Assembly (NCBI RefSeq): GCF_036884655.1
Contig: NC_088354.1
Location: 14,146,501-14,210,500, forward strand
Reading direction: 5' to 3'
Origin: Musa acuminata AAA Group
Lineage: Eukaryota; Streptophyta; Magnoliopsida; Zingiberales; Musaceae
DNA length: 64,000 bases
This document shows positions 1 through 12,848 of the stretch, piece after piece. Each line of letters begins with the position of its first letter. Position 1 is the stretch's first letter. The position numbers and the translations under genes were made by a program. The notes beneath the pieces are model-generated. The model did no database searches and was not told the origin of the DNA. It saw only the letters and a list, made by a program, of their open reading frames with translations.

Positions 1-300
1 TTATCTCCTGGATGACATTGCAAATACACATCCTTTTAAGTCAATAATAGCTTCCTGCTTTGCTCATGTTTGAAATTGCCATTTTCAAGATTGTAATCTG
101 AGCTTCTATCAGATTGCCAACAAATAATACAAAACATTCTGGTAATGCCTGTTAAGAATCGAAAAAGGCCTTTGGCATTGTAGCTAAAGCATTCATATAT
201 TCTGAGCTACTATCTCCTTGGCTAAGAACCTGGAAAATATATCTAACATGAAGTAATGCATACCAGATTTATTCCGATTGCTTTATTTCTGGTTAAGCAG
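1..300. other. upstream intron sequence of the CAO gene
   Basis: AT-rich non-coding DNA ending in a pyrimidine stretch and CAG directly before the first recognisable CAO exon at 301. I see no exon here, so the 5' part of the gene (transit peptide and the start of the regulatory A domain) must lie left of the window. Confidence 0.7.
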
Positions 301-3300
301 GTGGTCGATGTCCTTAACCCTTTAGCTCGTGAGTTCAAGTCAGTTGGCACCATGAAGAAGGAACTTGCAGAGTTGCAGGAAGACCTTGCACAGGCCCACA
401 GGGAGGTATGGGAGTGTTTCTAATTGCATCCTGACTAGTTTCTGCTTGGATAAATCTTGATCATCATGATAACTACTTGCATAAATGTATCAGGTTCATA
501 TATCAGAAGCAAGGGTAGGTGCAGCATTGGACAAGTTAGCATACATGGAAAAGTTGGTGAATGAAAGACTATTAGATGACAGGAGATCAGATCAATTTAA
601 TTCTGAGGCACAATCTCCAAGCATTTCTTCATCATCCATAGAAACCTCACAAAATAAGTTGCCCAGAAGAGGGCTAAATGTCTCTGGTCCTGTCAAATCA
701 TACCACCCTAACTTGAAAAACTTTTGGTATCCAGTGGCATTCTCATGTGATCTAAAAGATGATACCATGGTAAGTAAGCCCTTATTCTATATTAAGAGAG
801 ATAACCTTGGCTCTGGTTCTGCTTCTGTTCTCTGCATTAAGACTTAAATGCTTTTTCAGATACCAATAGATATTTTCGAGGAGCCATGGGTCATATTCAG
901 AGGAAAAGATGGTCAACCAGGCTGCGTTCAGAACACCTGTGCTCACAGAGCCTGTCCTCTTCATCTAGGATCAGTGACTGAAGGCCGTATTCAGTGCCCT
1001 TACCATGGTAAGTTAGAGAAAAACATACATATTTCATTGGATCAGAATTTGCTTGTACCATCAGTGGGAGCCTTAAAGTTGAAAATATGCACATAAAATT
1101 TAATGTTTTGAAGTTCATATAAAGAATTTTGGTTTTCAACTCTTGATACAGTCGGCATTCTTATTGTAACTGTAGACACCATTCCATTATATTCTCAATC
1201 TGAACATATTAATAATATATTGATTCCAAAATAATGTAAGACATTAATTTTTTTTATTCTGGATGTTTTAATGTTGTTGCATGAACCATAGAATAAGCAA
1301 AATTTTCTGGTTTTCTTTCATGAAATACACACTGGATGTATTCTTTTGTAGTATACATTCTCATCTGCTCAAGCAAGAATTAAGGTTTTCGCATGGTTCA
1401 TGGTTCATTAAATTTCAGGTTGGGAATATTCAACTGATGGGAAATGTGAAAAAATGCCATCCACCAAACTGCTTAATGTGCGGATTCGATCATTGCCATG
1501 TTTCGAGCAAGAAGGAATGGTTTGGATTTGGCCAGGTGAAGCACCTCCTATGGCTACTATTCCTTCTTTGAAACCTCCCCCAGGCTTTAAAGTTCATGCA
1601 GAGGTATAGATTTGAGTTTGATGATATGGTGCATTATTTCTCTGGAAAATGTGCTGCAACTTCTGAATACTGTACTTTCCTAATAGTTTACAATGTGCTT
1701 GGTTCTAATCTTGTTTCATCTGTACAGATTGTGATGGAGCTGCCCATTGAGCATGGGCTTCTTTTGGATAACCTCCTTGACCTTGCTCATGCTCCATTTA
1801 CTCACACCTCAACATTTGCCAAGGGATGGAGTGTTCCAAGGTATCTTTTGCGATTTAAATTGAACCCAGAAGCCAATAGAATCAATAAGAATGATACTGG
1901 AGTAGTTTTGTGGTTGCATCAACCAAATCGAGATGCCAAAAAGAATCACTTCCTTTGTGCAAAGAATAATTAAAAATAGAAGAATATGTCACTGTCAGAA
2001 AGATGATCCTATGCTGTTGTGAGTCAATGAACTTGATCCTTTTACCATTGCAAAGTGATGCGCTGAACATAATTTATGCTGGTGATTTTCACAAATTTTG
2101 TTACAATCCATTTTTTCCTTGTAATCTTGAGGGGAGAGGATTTCTGCCTAGTTGGGTTAGTATTTAGGTGTAAGATGTGCACAATTTCATCAATCATAAT
2201 GCTTTAATGTCCTCCATGGCCATGCAATTATGTCCAAGGAAACTTGAGCTTATACTTCATGTAAACCAGAACTCCTTCAAACATAAAGAACTATTCCATC
2301 TTTTTCAGTTCACTAATCCTGGACTAAAATATCATCTGAAAATGTACAGCTTGGTGAAGTTCCTCACACCGGCATCGGGCATGCAAGGGTACTGGGATCC
2401 TTATCCTATCGACATGGAATTTCGGCCTCCTTGCATTGTCTTCTCGACAATCGGAATTTCAAAGCCTGGAAAACTGAAGGGAAAGACTACTAGACAATGT
2501 TCCACACATTTACATCAACTTCATGTATGTTTGCCATCCTCTAGACAGAAAACAAGGTTGCTGTACAGAATGTCACTGGATTTTGCCCCATTTTTGAAGA
2601 ACATCCCCTTTATGCACCTCTTGTGGAGACACTTTGCTGAGAAGGTGAGTCTTACAACCCAAAATATGCCTTACTCCAATTAAATTTCCAGCAATCGAAA
2701 CATCTGAGATACATTGCTTTTAATTGCAGAATGCAAAATACCTACGATAGAATTACTAAGACATGAAAAGCTATATGCAAAATGGAAGATATTATGTGAA
2801 GAACATAATAAAATGTTTCCATTTGATCATCTTCATGAAGTGTTAATTGTTTTTTCAGCAGCATCAGTTTTCCTCCCATAATTTAGTTGTGAATCCATGC
2901 ACACCATTGCTAGATGATACCAATAAAATTGTTTGCATTGAAAACCTAATCCATCCTATAACAAATGTAAGAGACAAAGACACTATGAGATCATAACCTT
3001 CTCAAACCTATCATTTCATTTATGATTACAAAATAGAAAATTTGAAAAAGATATCATATTAGCAGCAGACATGAAAACACTTATTGCTTAGATAGGGCAT
3101 TTATCTACTTTGTAAAATCATAGTCAAAGGAAGAAAGGGAGGTCTTTTGTTTCTTCTTCTTTAGGGCTGATATGGAAGAACATGAATAGATGCACCACAA
3201 TGCACCTCTCTTCCAAGCAAGAGACAGTTGTATATTTAAGATGATCCATTGAGGTGCATTTATGCAGCAAAAGCTCCTACAATCCTTTACATTCTTCTTA

Positions 3301-3486
3301 AACCAGGTGTTAAATGAGGACCTGCGGCTCGTGATTGGCCAACAGGAACGGATGCTCAACGGGGACAATGTGTGGAACTTACCAGTCTCATATGACAAGC
3401 TTGGGATACGATATCGCCGGTGGAGAGATGCACTCGAGAGAGGAGCTAAGCAGTTACCATCCACCAAACAAGATGAATATCTCTGA
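301..3486 (+). CDS. CAO: chlorophyllide a oxygenase, 5'-truncated by the window edge
   Basis: This plastid Rieske monooxygenase converts chlorophyllide a to chlorophyllide b. Seven exons join in frame with GT-AG borders: 301-405, 494-769, 860-1007, 1419-1603, 1728-1840, 2350-2644 and 3307-3486, giving 433 residues and a TGA stop. The family is about 530-540 residues, so roughly 100 N-terminal residues are outside the window. Exons 1-2 encode the helical, charged end of the regulatory A domain and the variable B linker. Exon 3 carries the Rieske [2Fe-2S] ligands, CAHRACPLH and CPYHG. Exon 5 carries the mononuclear iron site [12 protein letters not shown] (Asp, His, His). The protein ends TKQDEYL. 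No stops or frame breaks are seen, so the gene looks functional. Splice sites were assigned by eye from reading-frame continuity and the known family. Confidence 0.96.
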
Positions 3487-4620
3487 TGCCCAAGAAGTCC
3501 CTTTAAGATATTACTCTTGTCTCCCCCACTGCCATTTATTTCATGGAAAACACAATGAATTGTTGATGGAAGTCTAATAGCCGTGATCCCTGTGAAGCTC
3601 AGTATGAAGGAGAAACATCCAAGTACCACACACATTCTGAAGCAGAAGCTGATCTGGAATGATCTGGCTGTTCTTTTGAAAGTGAGCTGTACATTAGTTG
3701 GGATTCCAAGGCATGCAAGAATGTCTTGATTGTTTTTTCATGTACATTATCTGTAACATTTTTGTATTCTTCACCTCCTCTCTGTCATTGATGTCTGCAA
3801 TCTGCTGTATTCCAAACTAAACCATTGTGTGGTAATATCCTTCAGTCTTGCCAAAATTTTAAATCCCTGCACATACTCCACTAGTCCTTTTTTATATGTC
3901 ATTATTCATTAATCCTTTAATATATTTTTCTCCTGGAAACAAGGCATATCTAAGTTGCCATATAGGTCATCAACCACAGAAATAAGCACCTTAAATGGAG
4001 TATAATTGCAGATTTGACTGAATATTTTGACCAAAATTGGGGTGTCCTCTCTCTGTGTGCTTTAATGAAAATTACAGTGTGGTGCTCTAAAATTATTCAA
4101 AGATAATATTGAACCGAAATTTCATATAAATTGCTCTTATATGATCAATCTGTTCATTTCATCAAAGATTTTGTTGTTCCTTTCTACTTACCCACTAGCA
4201 TATAATGAAGCAAAAATATATGAAGAGAAGCCAATCTCTTTCCATTAAGTAACTTCAATTTACATAAGAAATAATGCAAGAGGAAACATTAAAACAAACA
4301 TCTACCTGATCCACTTAAGTCGGATTCGGGTATGCTTCAATTTAAAATTTGGATTTGGTTACTTGATAGCTAGTCATATTCGGGTTAGGATAAAATCCAC
4401 GAGCATCCGATCCGCTACTGTTTGCTTCCCGATGCAACATGTCATGAGTTGGTCCACTGGCCGTCTGATTGACCACAATCAAATTGATGGCTGCAAACGT
4501 CGAAACCGTTATGGAATTTTACGGTTCTAATGGAGTCATGACTGGAGACGATCCAGATCCGAACGAGTAGTACACCACTGCGGAACTGGTCTTCCCATCA
4601 GATGCCGTTCATCACCGTGA
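3487..4620. other. CAO 3' UTR and intergenic spacer
   Basis: No coding sequence or RNA gene recognised. The first few hundred bases are probably the CAO 3' UTR. The rest is AT-rich, with a GC-richer stretch near 4,320-4,600 that leads into the VHA-c promoter. Confidence 0.6.
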
Positions 4621-4629
4621 CACGCGTTT

Positions 4630-4643
4630 CACGTGCCCACGTG
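4630..4643 (+). promoter_or_regulatory. paired G-boxes upstream of VHA-c
   Basis: Two perfect CACGTG hexamers lie at 4630-4635 and 4638-4643, separated by two bases, about 250 bp upstream of the VHA-c start codon. The core with its flank resembles ABRE/G-box elements bound by plant bZIP and bHLH factors. That they act on VHA-c is inferred from position only. Confidence 0.55.
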
Positions 4644-4889
4644 TCCGAAGACAGAAGAAGAGTGTAATTAGTAAAATGAAATGACTAACACACCCATAGA
4701 GAGATTGTATTTCTTCGGGTATAGTTGTAATATTAGGAAATTAGAAGGGTTTCTCTTTGTTTGTCCTCCGATTCCTGACCCAAAAATAATAGCGTTTCCG
4801 ATCACCAGAAGCCATCCGCTCTTTCTTCTTCTTCATCTCCTCCTCTCGAGAAACTAGGGTTCCTCAAATCCCCCAATTCCCCGGAAACG

Positions 4890-7800
4890 ATGTCGACCTT
4901 CAGCGGCGACGAAACCGCCCCCTTCTTCGGATTCCTCGGAGCCGCCGCGGCCCTTGTCTTCTCCTGTAGTTTCTCGCAGTTCCTCCGCGCTTTCTATGTT
5001 TTGATTCCGTCGTCGTGCTTCTTTCGATCTAAATTTGGTTGGTTTATTGCTCTTCGCAGGCATGGGGGCGGCGTACGGGACGGCAAAGAGCGGCGTCGGG
5101 GTGGCATCCATGGGCGTGATGCGGCCGGAGCTCGTGATGAAGTCGATCGTGCCTGTCGTCATGGCTGGAGTGCTCGGGATCTACGGTCTCATTATTGCGG
5201 TGATCATTAGCACCGGGATCAACCCCAAGGCCAAGTCGTACTACCTATTCGATGGGTATGCGCATCTCTCTTCCGGGCTGGCCTGTGGCCTTGCAGGACT
5301 TTCGGCTGGGATGGCGATTGGCATCGTGGGCGATGCTGGAGTTAGGTAGTTCTTTCATTGTCTATTCGGCATCTCTAGATCTGAGAATGATCTGCATAGA
5401 CTTTTTCTGGTTCGATTAGCAAACTTTATTCGCTATTTCTGTGTGTTACTATTGCATCTTGATTATTTATTTCTCAAATACGTGAAGATATATTGCCGTC
5501 GTTAGCTTGATCAAGAATGCACATCGTTAATCAAGAGATACCCGAAGTGCTCCTTGAATTTGTTGGTTGAAATTGCAATGTGGCGTTCACAAGAAGTTTA
5601 TATTAAAGCATATTAATAAAAAAAATGAAAAACGAAGAATAAGAAAGAAAAAGAACAAACAGCCATATGTCAGGACCTGTTGTTTGACAAGGAAATACAT
5701 GATGATCAATTGTCAAGGTTCAATGGGCTGTTTGGTTTTGTTACTGGCATAACATAGTTTTGGTAGTTTCAACTTTATGGAGTTGAATTATGGTAGTTTG
5801 GTACAAAATATAGTTAGGGGAAATATAAGAAAATTTTATGAACAGGTAAAATGCTGTATTGCTAACTCAAAGGAAAAAGTGAAACAATATATTGAAAAAA
5901 AATATGTGTTTATTTATAAAGATCTACTGATATTGAATATTGTGTTTTCTGTTTAAAGTATAATACCTCGATTAGTCTCACATCAGAAGTGGGCAAGATT
6001 AATATTGACTTATAAGGGTCTGATGAGTGTATTACTATTAACTTTAGCTTAAGCATTTTGGATAGTAATTTGGATCAAATGAAGTTGATAGATCAGTTAG
6101 CCCATCAGGTCTGGATCGTAAAATTTGATATCAGAGCCGAGCCAATCTAGTATTTGGGTATGGTAAGAGGGTTTGAGTAGGAAAGAGCTATATGTGGTTG
6201 GAATCAAATGATCCGTCACGATGTAGAGTTATTACTGGGTTACGCCTCACATGCATTATGCTAGGGTTTGATATGAGTTATGCTAAACCTTGACGATGAT
6301 GTCAAGCCCTTGAGTTGGAAAATTGTAACACTTCACCAATTAATTTCACATCAGAAGTAGGCAAGACTAAGGTTGACTCATAAGGGTCTAATGAGTGTAT
6401 TACTATCAATTTCAGCCTAAGCATTTTGATCAGTTGTTTGGACCAAACAAAGTTGATAGACCATTTAGCCCATCAAGTCTGAGCTGTGACGCAAAGTGTA
6501 TAGGAGCATCTCTTATCATGAAGTTCCCCACTTCAGCCTAAAGTTGTTGTCTTAATTTTTGTGTTTCAATTAAAATTTAGTTTCAACTTTGTGCCCTTTG
6601 AAAGAGTTTAAATTCTGAACTCAATGGGAGTTTTTCAAAGTTGATCCAAATACGTTGTTTGAAACTCAAACACTTGTCTGATCTTTTAATATTTTATCAT
6701 AAAATGATAATTGATTTTCACATATGGATCTTTTTAAGTTATTAAACTAAATGGTTAGAACTGGAAGGTTTCTGGAATTTTCTTATTAGAGCTAATGGTT
6801 TGATTGAGAGCCCCACCAAAAGCTAGAGACAGTTTCCTTGCAAAGAAGATAAGGTGTCGTTGGCAAAGTGTCAGAATGTTAATGCTTTTATATGTTGATC
6901 TCACAACATTGGTAGAACTCAACAGAAATATCTGTAGGCTGTTGAATGACTTTCATTCAAACCTGTGAATCTGTATTTTTAGTGCCAACTGAAAGTCTTT
7001 TGTTTGTGGGAAAGTTCTTGAAACAGTTTCCGGACAAATAAGGGTATTTGTCATTTTACCCCTCTGTCATAGTGAACTCATTATTTCTCTAAGAAAAGTA
7101 GAGTTGTTGATTTAGTAGTCTGCTGATTGAGCTGGATCAGGATAGTGAAGGAACACCAAGAACTTGTGACTCAGATGTTTGTTTAGGATGAATGTATATG
7201 GTATATGGTTTACTGTTTAGCTGAGAATAGAATATCTTTAAAGACCATAAGGTGAGATGTAACTTCCGTGTCAATAGCATACATGATTTTTAGACACCTG
7301 GTCGAGGAGTTGTCCCAGTGTCAAAAGCACTAAATTTATGTAAATTTATAGATCATTCTGGACAATATTTTGACTTGATTAGAAATGTCAAAGCATAATT
7401 TTAAACAACATTTGTTGTACTTATTTCAGTCTTTTAATAATTGAGGCAATGAATTGGGTGGGACATCTATTGTTGCATAATTCAAAAAAACTTTTAATCA
7501 TTTTGACATTTTTATCTTCTATCAATGCTTATATGCTTTTGATGCATATTTTTTTGACATTATTTTTCAATTTTTGTTTGGTCGTGTATTTATATGCCAA
7601 AAGCTATTATTCAACTTTGAAGATGAGTTTGCATGGTCCTTTAAGTATTTCAATCTCAAATATTACAGCTTTATTGTTATGGTCATGGGATTGACCTTGC
7701 AGGCATCAGTTTATATGTCTAAATTTTGTGACAGCTACCTAATAATCACAAAGCTTCTAGGTTGAGATGAAATCCAATATTATGATGGCATGTTTTGAAC

Positions 7801-8564
7801 ACAGTTAAGTTCTACCCTCATGGACATGGATGTAGTGATGACTTACGAGTTATGAAGTAGAAACAACATAAAGGTCTCTGTATGTGGTGGGTCAATGCCA
7901 GGTTTGAGATTAGGGGAGCCGACTTGGTACATGGGCACTGTCCCTGTCACAAGGTGGGATAAATTTCCAAAGCTTCTTTCTTATGTTTGATGCTATTAAC
8001 CCTCTGTCTGACAAACATTTGCGTTGTCAATGAACTTGGATGTTGGTACAATTAATGGATCCTCCAGCTCCTTTGTGAATCATGGTTATTATTCTTGATG
8101 TACCTGGTATTTCTATGTTTGTAGATTTATGCTTATTTTGTTTGCACTTTTTTCCTATAATTCAGCCGTTGTTCATTGTTGGCCTTTGGTTGTTGTAAAG
8201 GGGGAAAAAAATCATTTTATGTGTAATTTAGGCTTATTTATTTCTATGCCTATACGGTAAAAGCCAAGGGGTTTCTGTCTGCTTTATTCTCATGTCTTCA
8301 GCTGTGTATTTCTTATGTGAAGTATTTGAAAGTTCACCCTTTAATGATCGTGCCCGACTCATCTTTTAGTTAATTAATCTAGTCTCCTGATATATAAACT
8401 CGACTTATTTTGCCATTTACATCTGTCGTAGGGCCAATGCTCAGCAGCCAAAGCTCTTTGTGGGAATGATCCTTATTCTCATCTTTGCGGAAGCTCTTGC
8501 CCTCTACGGTCTCATCGTTGGCATCATCCTTTCCTCTCGGGCTGGTCAATCTCGAGCAGAGTAA
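4890..8564 (+). CDS. VHA-c: V-type proton ATPase 16-kDa proteolipid subunit c
   Basis: This is the rotor-ring subunit of the membrane V0 sector, which carries protons into vacuole and endosome lumens. Three exons, 4890-4965, 5060-5345 and 8432-8564, join in frame to 164 residues, the usual family length. The product starts [17 protein letters not shown] and has four hydrophobic helices. The essential helix-4 carboxylate is visible as Glu141 in the motif [11 protein letters not shown]. The start is the first ATG in a CT-rich 5' leader and matches the conserved N-terminus. Intron 1 is 94 bp. Intron 2 is 3,086 bp and contains a small LTR-type element (5,960-6,492). The reading frame is intact. 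Plants carry several near-identical VHA-c paralogues, so the paralogue number cannot be assigned. Confidence 0.97.
5960..6492 (+). mobile_element. TRIM-like small LTR element in VHA-c intron 2
   Basis: Two diverged direct repeats of about 165 bp occupy 5960-6122 and 6324-6492. Both contain CACATCAGAAGT, ATAAGGGTCT, ATGAGTGTATTACTAT and AGCCCATCA. Right after the first repeat, TGATATCAGAGCC (from 6127) resembles the usual TGGTATCAGAGC primer-binding site for initiator tRNA-Met, and a short purine-rich stretch precedes the second repeat. The same five bases, AAAGT, lie at 5955-5959 and 6493-6497 and fit a target-site duplication. The interior of about 200 bp has no coding capacity. These are the marks of a terminal-repeat retrotransposon in miniature, read here by eye. 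Confidence 0.6.
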
Positions 8565-9060
8565 GATTGGACCATACACTTTTATGGAAAATTACTGCAT
8601 ATTTTTGTCGACCTTTGTGATCGTCACGTAATTTATTCCAGAACTTCCTACGGATAAGAGTCATTACAGGACTCACGCTATATCCTCAATAAGTTGGCAC
8701 TGTAATCTTGTTGTACTGCAAGTTGTAGATGACGGCATACGCCACGCCGTGCCTCCATTCCGTGAGGACTTTGAAGTAAATTTAAATGATTTACGTTGCC
8801 TCCTTATAGATAATTCAGCTGATTTCAAGTTTATTATTGTTTTTGCCTGTTTGGTTGCTAATAGAAATGACCTCCCAATTTGATGGACGTTGTGTTTGTT
8901 CCTGTTATTTGTATATAAACTGATAACTGTCTCTTCTTGACCAGCATTAGACAATTTTTAGATCATCTTTTTTTTTAGGTATAAATAGAAAGTGAAGACA
9001 AGATGAGGTACTCATATCCTTAGATTCATCAATATTATAAATATATTTTAAAAGAATGTT
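8565..9060. other. VHA-c 3' UTR and spacer
   Basis: The VHA-c 3' UTR probably occupies the first few hundred bases. Nothing else is recognised before the T-rich start of the LINE remnant. Confidence 0.5.
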
Positions 9061-10216
9061 TGATATTCTTTGTTTTTTTTTTTTTTGGGAAGATCTCATT
9101 TTCTTCTTTCTTTTTTTTTAAATAAATACTGTATTCAATTAAATAATCGAGACATTAGAATGAATCTTTACGAGAAACACTACTAAAATAATAATAATAA
9201 TAATAGTTGATACAATGAAAAGTAGATACTGATGATCTTCCCAAGTTATTTCTCTTCCGTGGCCCAATCATCATTCAACCAATCACTCATACGAGAGAAT
9301 CTAAAGTCCAGTTTCGATTGAAGAAAGTCTCAATAAGATCTACCAAAGCTATAGGAGAATAAGATGTGCTTTGTTGAGTCTATACCAATGCTGCAAATAC
9401 TATATTGATCGACATAACGATCGATGTACGATGCTTAAAAGCCATAAGGAGATAGACAAAAAAGTCTCCGAGCAACCTTCAAGCCATCCCAACCCCTCTC
9501 TTGATCAACTTATTAGTCTCTTTAAGTATCTATAAATACTCTTACAAGTCACAAGCCCTTGAGGATGAGAGCTCCAAATCCAGCTGTCATTATCGAACTC
9601 AAGGGCCAAATGAATACCTACTATTTTACCAACCAAGAAAGGATGAAAGGTATCTTGCAAAAAATAGAGATTCCAGATACTGTTTATAATGAGATCCTTA
9701 ACATATTATAAGTTGGAAAAAAATTAGAGATTCATGGGTCACCCAAAAGCCTAATATGCTATTATGATCGATCCTATGACTCTTCCAACACTCTCACAAA
9801 TATAATAAATGATTGATGTAATGTCTTTCCAAATGGGAGAAATCTTTCTACAACCCCAAGAGTATGTATTATTTGGCTATTAAGATTCTAGCCCTAAGAG
9901 AATTAAACTTATTAAGAACAGATAAGATACATCTAACATTTAGTGCGTACCTTACAAGGGCTAATATCTCTCTTCCTCAGCCCTTCTATTCTCCTTAGTT
10001 ACTACAACATGGTCCCAGATGATGAGTCTAATCTTTCTATACAAAGATGAGTAGCCCCAAAAGAAAGAATTATTATATTTATTAGTGTTATTGGTAAATT
10101 TGTTAGTGGTCCAACAATTAACGATGGAATCAAGAGGAATCGAGTTGCGGATGGAGTTTATTAAGATCACTTTTCCATCTTAGGACAAAAGTGTCTTTGT
10201 TAGCCAAGGATTTTGC

Positions 10217-10555
10217 CTATAGATCTATCAATAATTTAAGTCTAAATGTTAGGATGAATTCTATAAGAAAGTTCCCAAGTAAGGAATAAGCCAAGTGCCT
10301 TTTGATGATGCCAAGGATATTATAAACTCTATGCTTGACATGTGACAGACTATGTTTATGGAAGAATACAATAAATTCACCCTTATTAATGTTAAGACCT
10401 ATTAGGGAGAAGTACAACTTTAAGGTGTAGGACAAGTTTTTACATGATTTGGGTGTGATCCTTATATAAATCATGATCTCATCTACAAATACAAGGTGGG
10501 AAATCTTGATACTTTTGACCATGAATAGTTTGATTCTATTGTTTCCGACATTCAC
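10217..10555 (-). pseudogene. LINE reverse transcriptase fragment
   Basis: This open stretch of 112 residues matches the non-LTR reverse-transcriptase region around the YADD-type active site. The order is HLVFVDEIMIY (equivalent of the catalytic Asp-Asp), SCKNL, SLIGLNINK, VFFHKH, and then NILGI. The second catalytic Asp is replaced by Glu and the neighbouring residues are changed. It is an inactive remnant of the LINE around it. Confidence 0.75.
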
Positions 10556-12272
10556 CTCTAAGAGAATGGATAAGAGTTACTGAACATCTCTTTGACTTCT
10601 AAACAATCATGAATTATAGTTGTTCATCGAGCACCTAAACTTAGGAGAAGCAACATAAGCTAAAATCCAATAAATAAATGACGAAAAGTTCATTTTGCGA
10701 TGCTAGATAAAACAAACCAAGAAAGAGAGTCAAATGCTTTTTTGTAAATATATCTAGATCAAAATGAGAGAATTTTTATCATAGAAATTATATATAGAAT
10801 TAGTTAATTCTTAAGCAATAGTACTATTATCATTAATGCATCCCGATTAATGAGCTTACATAAAAAAGATTTAATGCAATTATCTAGCACTTTAAGAGGA
10901 GCTTATAGATAACATTGCATGAAGCTATAGAACAAAAATCAATAATTTTAAAGGGGCTATCTTTCTTGTGGATGTAAATTAAGTTTGTTTCTCTCCAAGA
11001 ATCATAGCAAATCTATATAAATACTTATATCCACTCACTTTTGCTTAAATCTATATTTTTAAGGGCATCGTGGATTTCAATGATGGAAAAACTTTTCGTG
11101 AAACCTTTCTATCAATCTCTATTGATTTAGGAGAGAGCCAAATAACTAGATTAATCCTCAAAGTTTTTCTAAGATCGATCATCCACAAAATAGAATATTA
11201 GTAAGCAAAGATATAGTTGAAAGTATTAGAATCATGTCGACAATTCATATTATCGATATGGAGGATCTTAACAAAGTTGCAAAGCTTCTTGATTCGAACC
11301 ATGTTATAGAAGTATTTTGTTTTTCTAAAATAGTCCTCTTACAATTAAATCTAGACCACCATTTGATCTAATGTGCTTGTTGTAAAGCCCCCTAAGATAT
11401 TTTTGGATCCGGGAGGTACTTAATGTCTTTGATCTAGTTTGAGATCAACACAAGGTTCTTCTCAATGCTACTAACATGGGATTTATCTCAAACTGTGAGC
11501 TTAGAGCTAAGTTTCCTTATGTTTCCATGAAAGGAATTCATAACATTAAAATTGAAGTCACAAGAGAATTAGTTATCATGAATAATAGGGGTGAGACCAG
11601 GATAATCTAGCTAATGAGACTCAAAGCGAAAATGTTTCTTACCCCTCATACTAACCATTTTAGTCATAATTATAATAAGTAATGGGGCATGATCAGAGAC
11701 AACACAAGGAAGATGAGTGATAGGTACATCATTAATATATAAAATCCAATTATTATTAGTACGAACACAATCGAAATGAGCTGAATTTCAATATTATCTA
11801 AATCTATTATTATATCATGTGAAACAAGATCCATCAAAACCACAAGTTCATAAGACTAATAGTGTAAAGAGAGGAGAGAAAACTTCTGTAAGGGTTGTCT
11901 CCTAAGCCCGTCAAAAGGAGTGAATCTGTAAGAGGGTAGTTGGCCTTCGCCTATTGAAGGAAGGCTTCTAGTTGACGTCGGTGACCTCGTCGGTGGAGGA
12001 AGCCAAAAGTGGAGTAGGTTAAGACTGACCGAACCACTCTAAATCTCTGGTTTGCGTTTATTTTGAGCACTTTATCATTACTGCAAACCTCCTACATAGC
12101 TACTGCTCTCTGCGCCTTTATAAGTTTCTAAGTGCTGATCTTTCCGAATCTGCATTCAGACGTAAATCGGTGTTTTCATACATTACAGTTTACGTTTACG
12201 TTTTGATTCTGCAAAACTGTCTTCTGCGCTTTTACGAACGAAGTTTCTAAGTTCAGATCCCTTTAAAATTGT

Positions 12273-12655
12273 GTTTAGACGTAAAACTGTGTTTTAGACG
12301 TAAACTACTTTTAAACGTAAAACTACGTTTAGACGTAAAACTACGTTTAGACGCAAACTGCGTTTAGACGTAAAACTACGTTTAGACGTAAAACTGCGTT
12401 TAGACGTAAACTGCGTTTAGACGTAAAACTACGTTTAGACGTAAAACTGCGCTTAGACGCAAACTGCACTTAGACGCAATCTGAGTTTAGACGTAAACTA
12501 CGCTTAGACGCAAACTGCGCTTAAACGCAATCTGAGCTTAGACGCAAACTGCGCTTAGATGCAAACTGCGCTTAGACGCAATCTGCATTTAGACGCAAAC
12601 TGCAAACTGCGTAAATTGCGCTTAGACGCAAACTGTGTTTAGACATAAACTGCAC
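12273..12655 (+). repeat. 17-18-bp minisatellite in a Copia LTR
   Basis: About 22 head-to-tail copies of a unit close to GTTTAGACGTAAACTGC. Units differ by G/A and C/T changes (GTTTAGACG or GCTTAGACG; AAACTGC, AAACTAC or ATCTGA) and by one extra A in many copies. It lies between the LTR TATA/leader region and the poly-C tract. The other LTR copies in this window have no such array at the matching place. Confidence 0.9.
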
Positions 12656-12848
12656 TTAATCATAAGTAATCTTAGAATTGGCTTTTGCATCAAAATAGTT
12701 TTTATCGAATGAACGCAGCTTTCGTTTTTAATCGCTGAAAGATTTCCGCTGCACTAATTCACCCCCCCCCCCCCTCTTAGTGCTCTCGATCCTAACAATT
12801 GGTATCAGAGCGGGGTATTTCTCATTTTGGATTTACACCCGAGAGAAA

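Noticed and set aside
5960..6492. Cassandra-type TRIM with an embedded 5S rRNA
   Set aside because: No 5S rRNA internal promoter boxes are visible in either repeat.
12273..12655. Regular short repeats as a CRISPR array
   Set aside because: Units are contiguous without unique spacers, lie in a plant LTR, and there are no cas genes.
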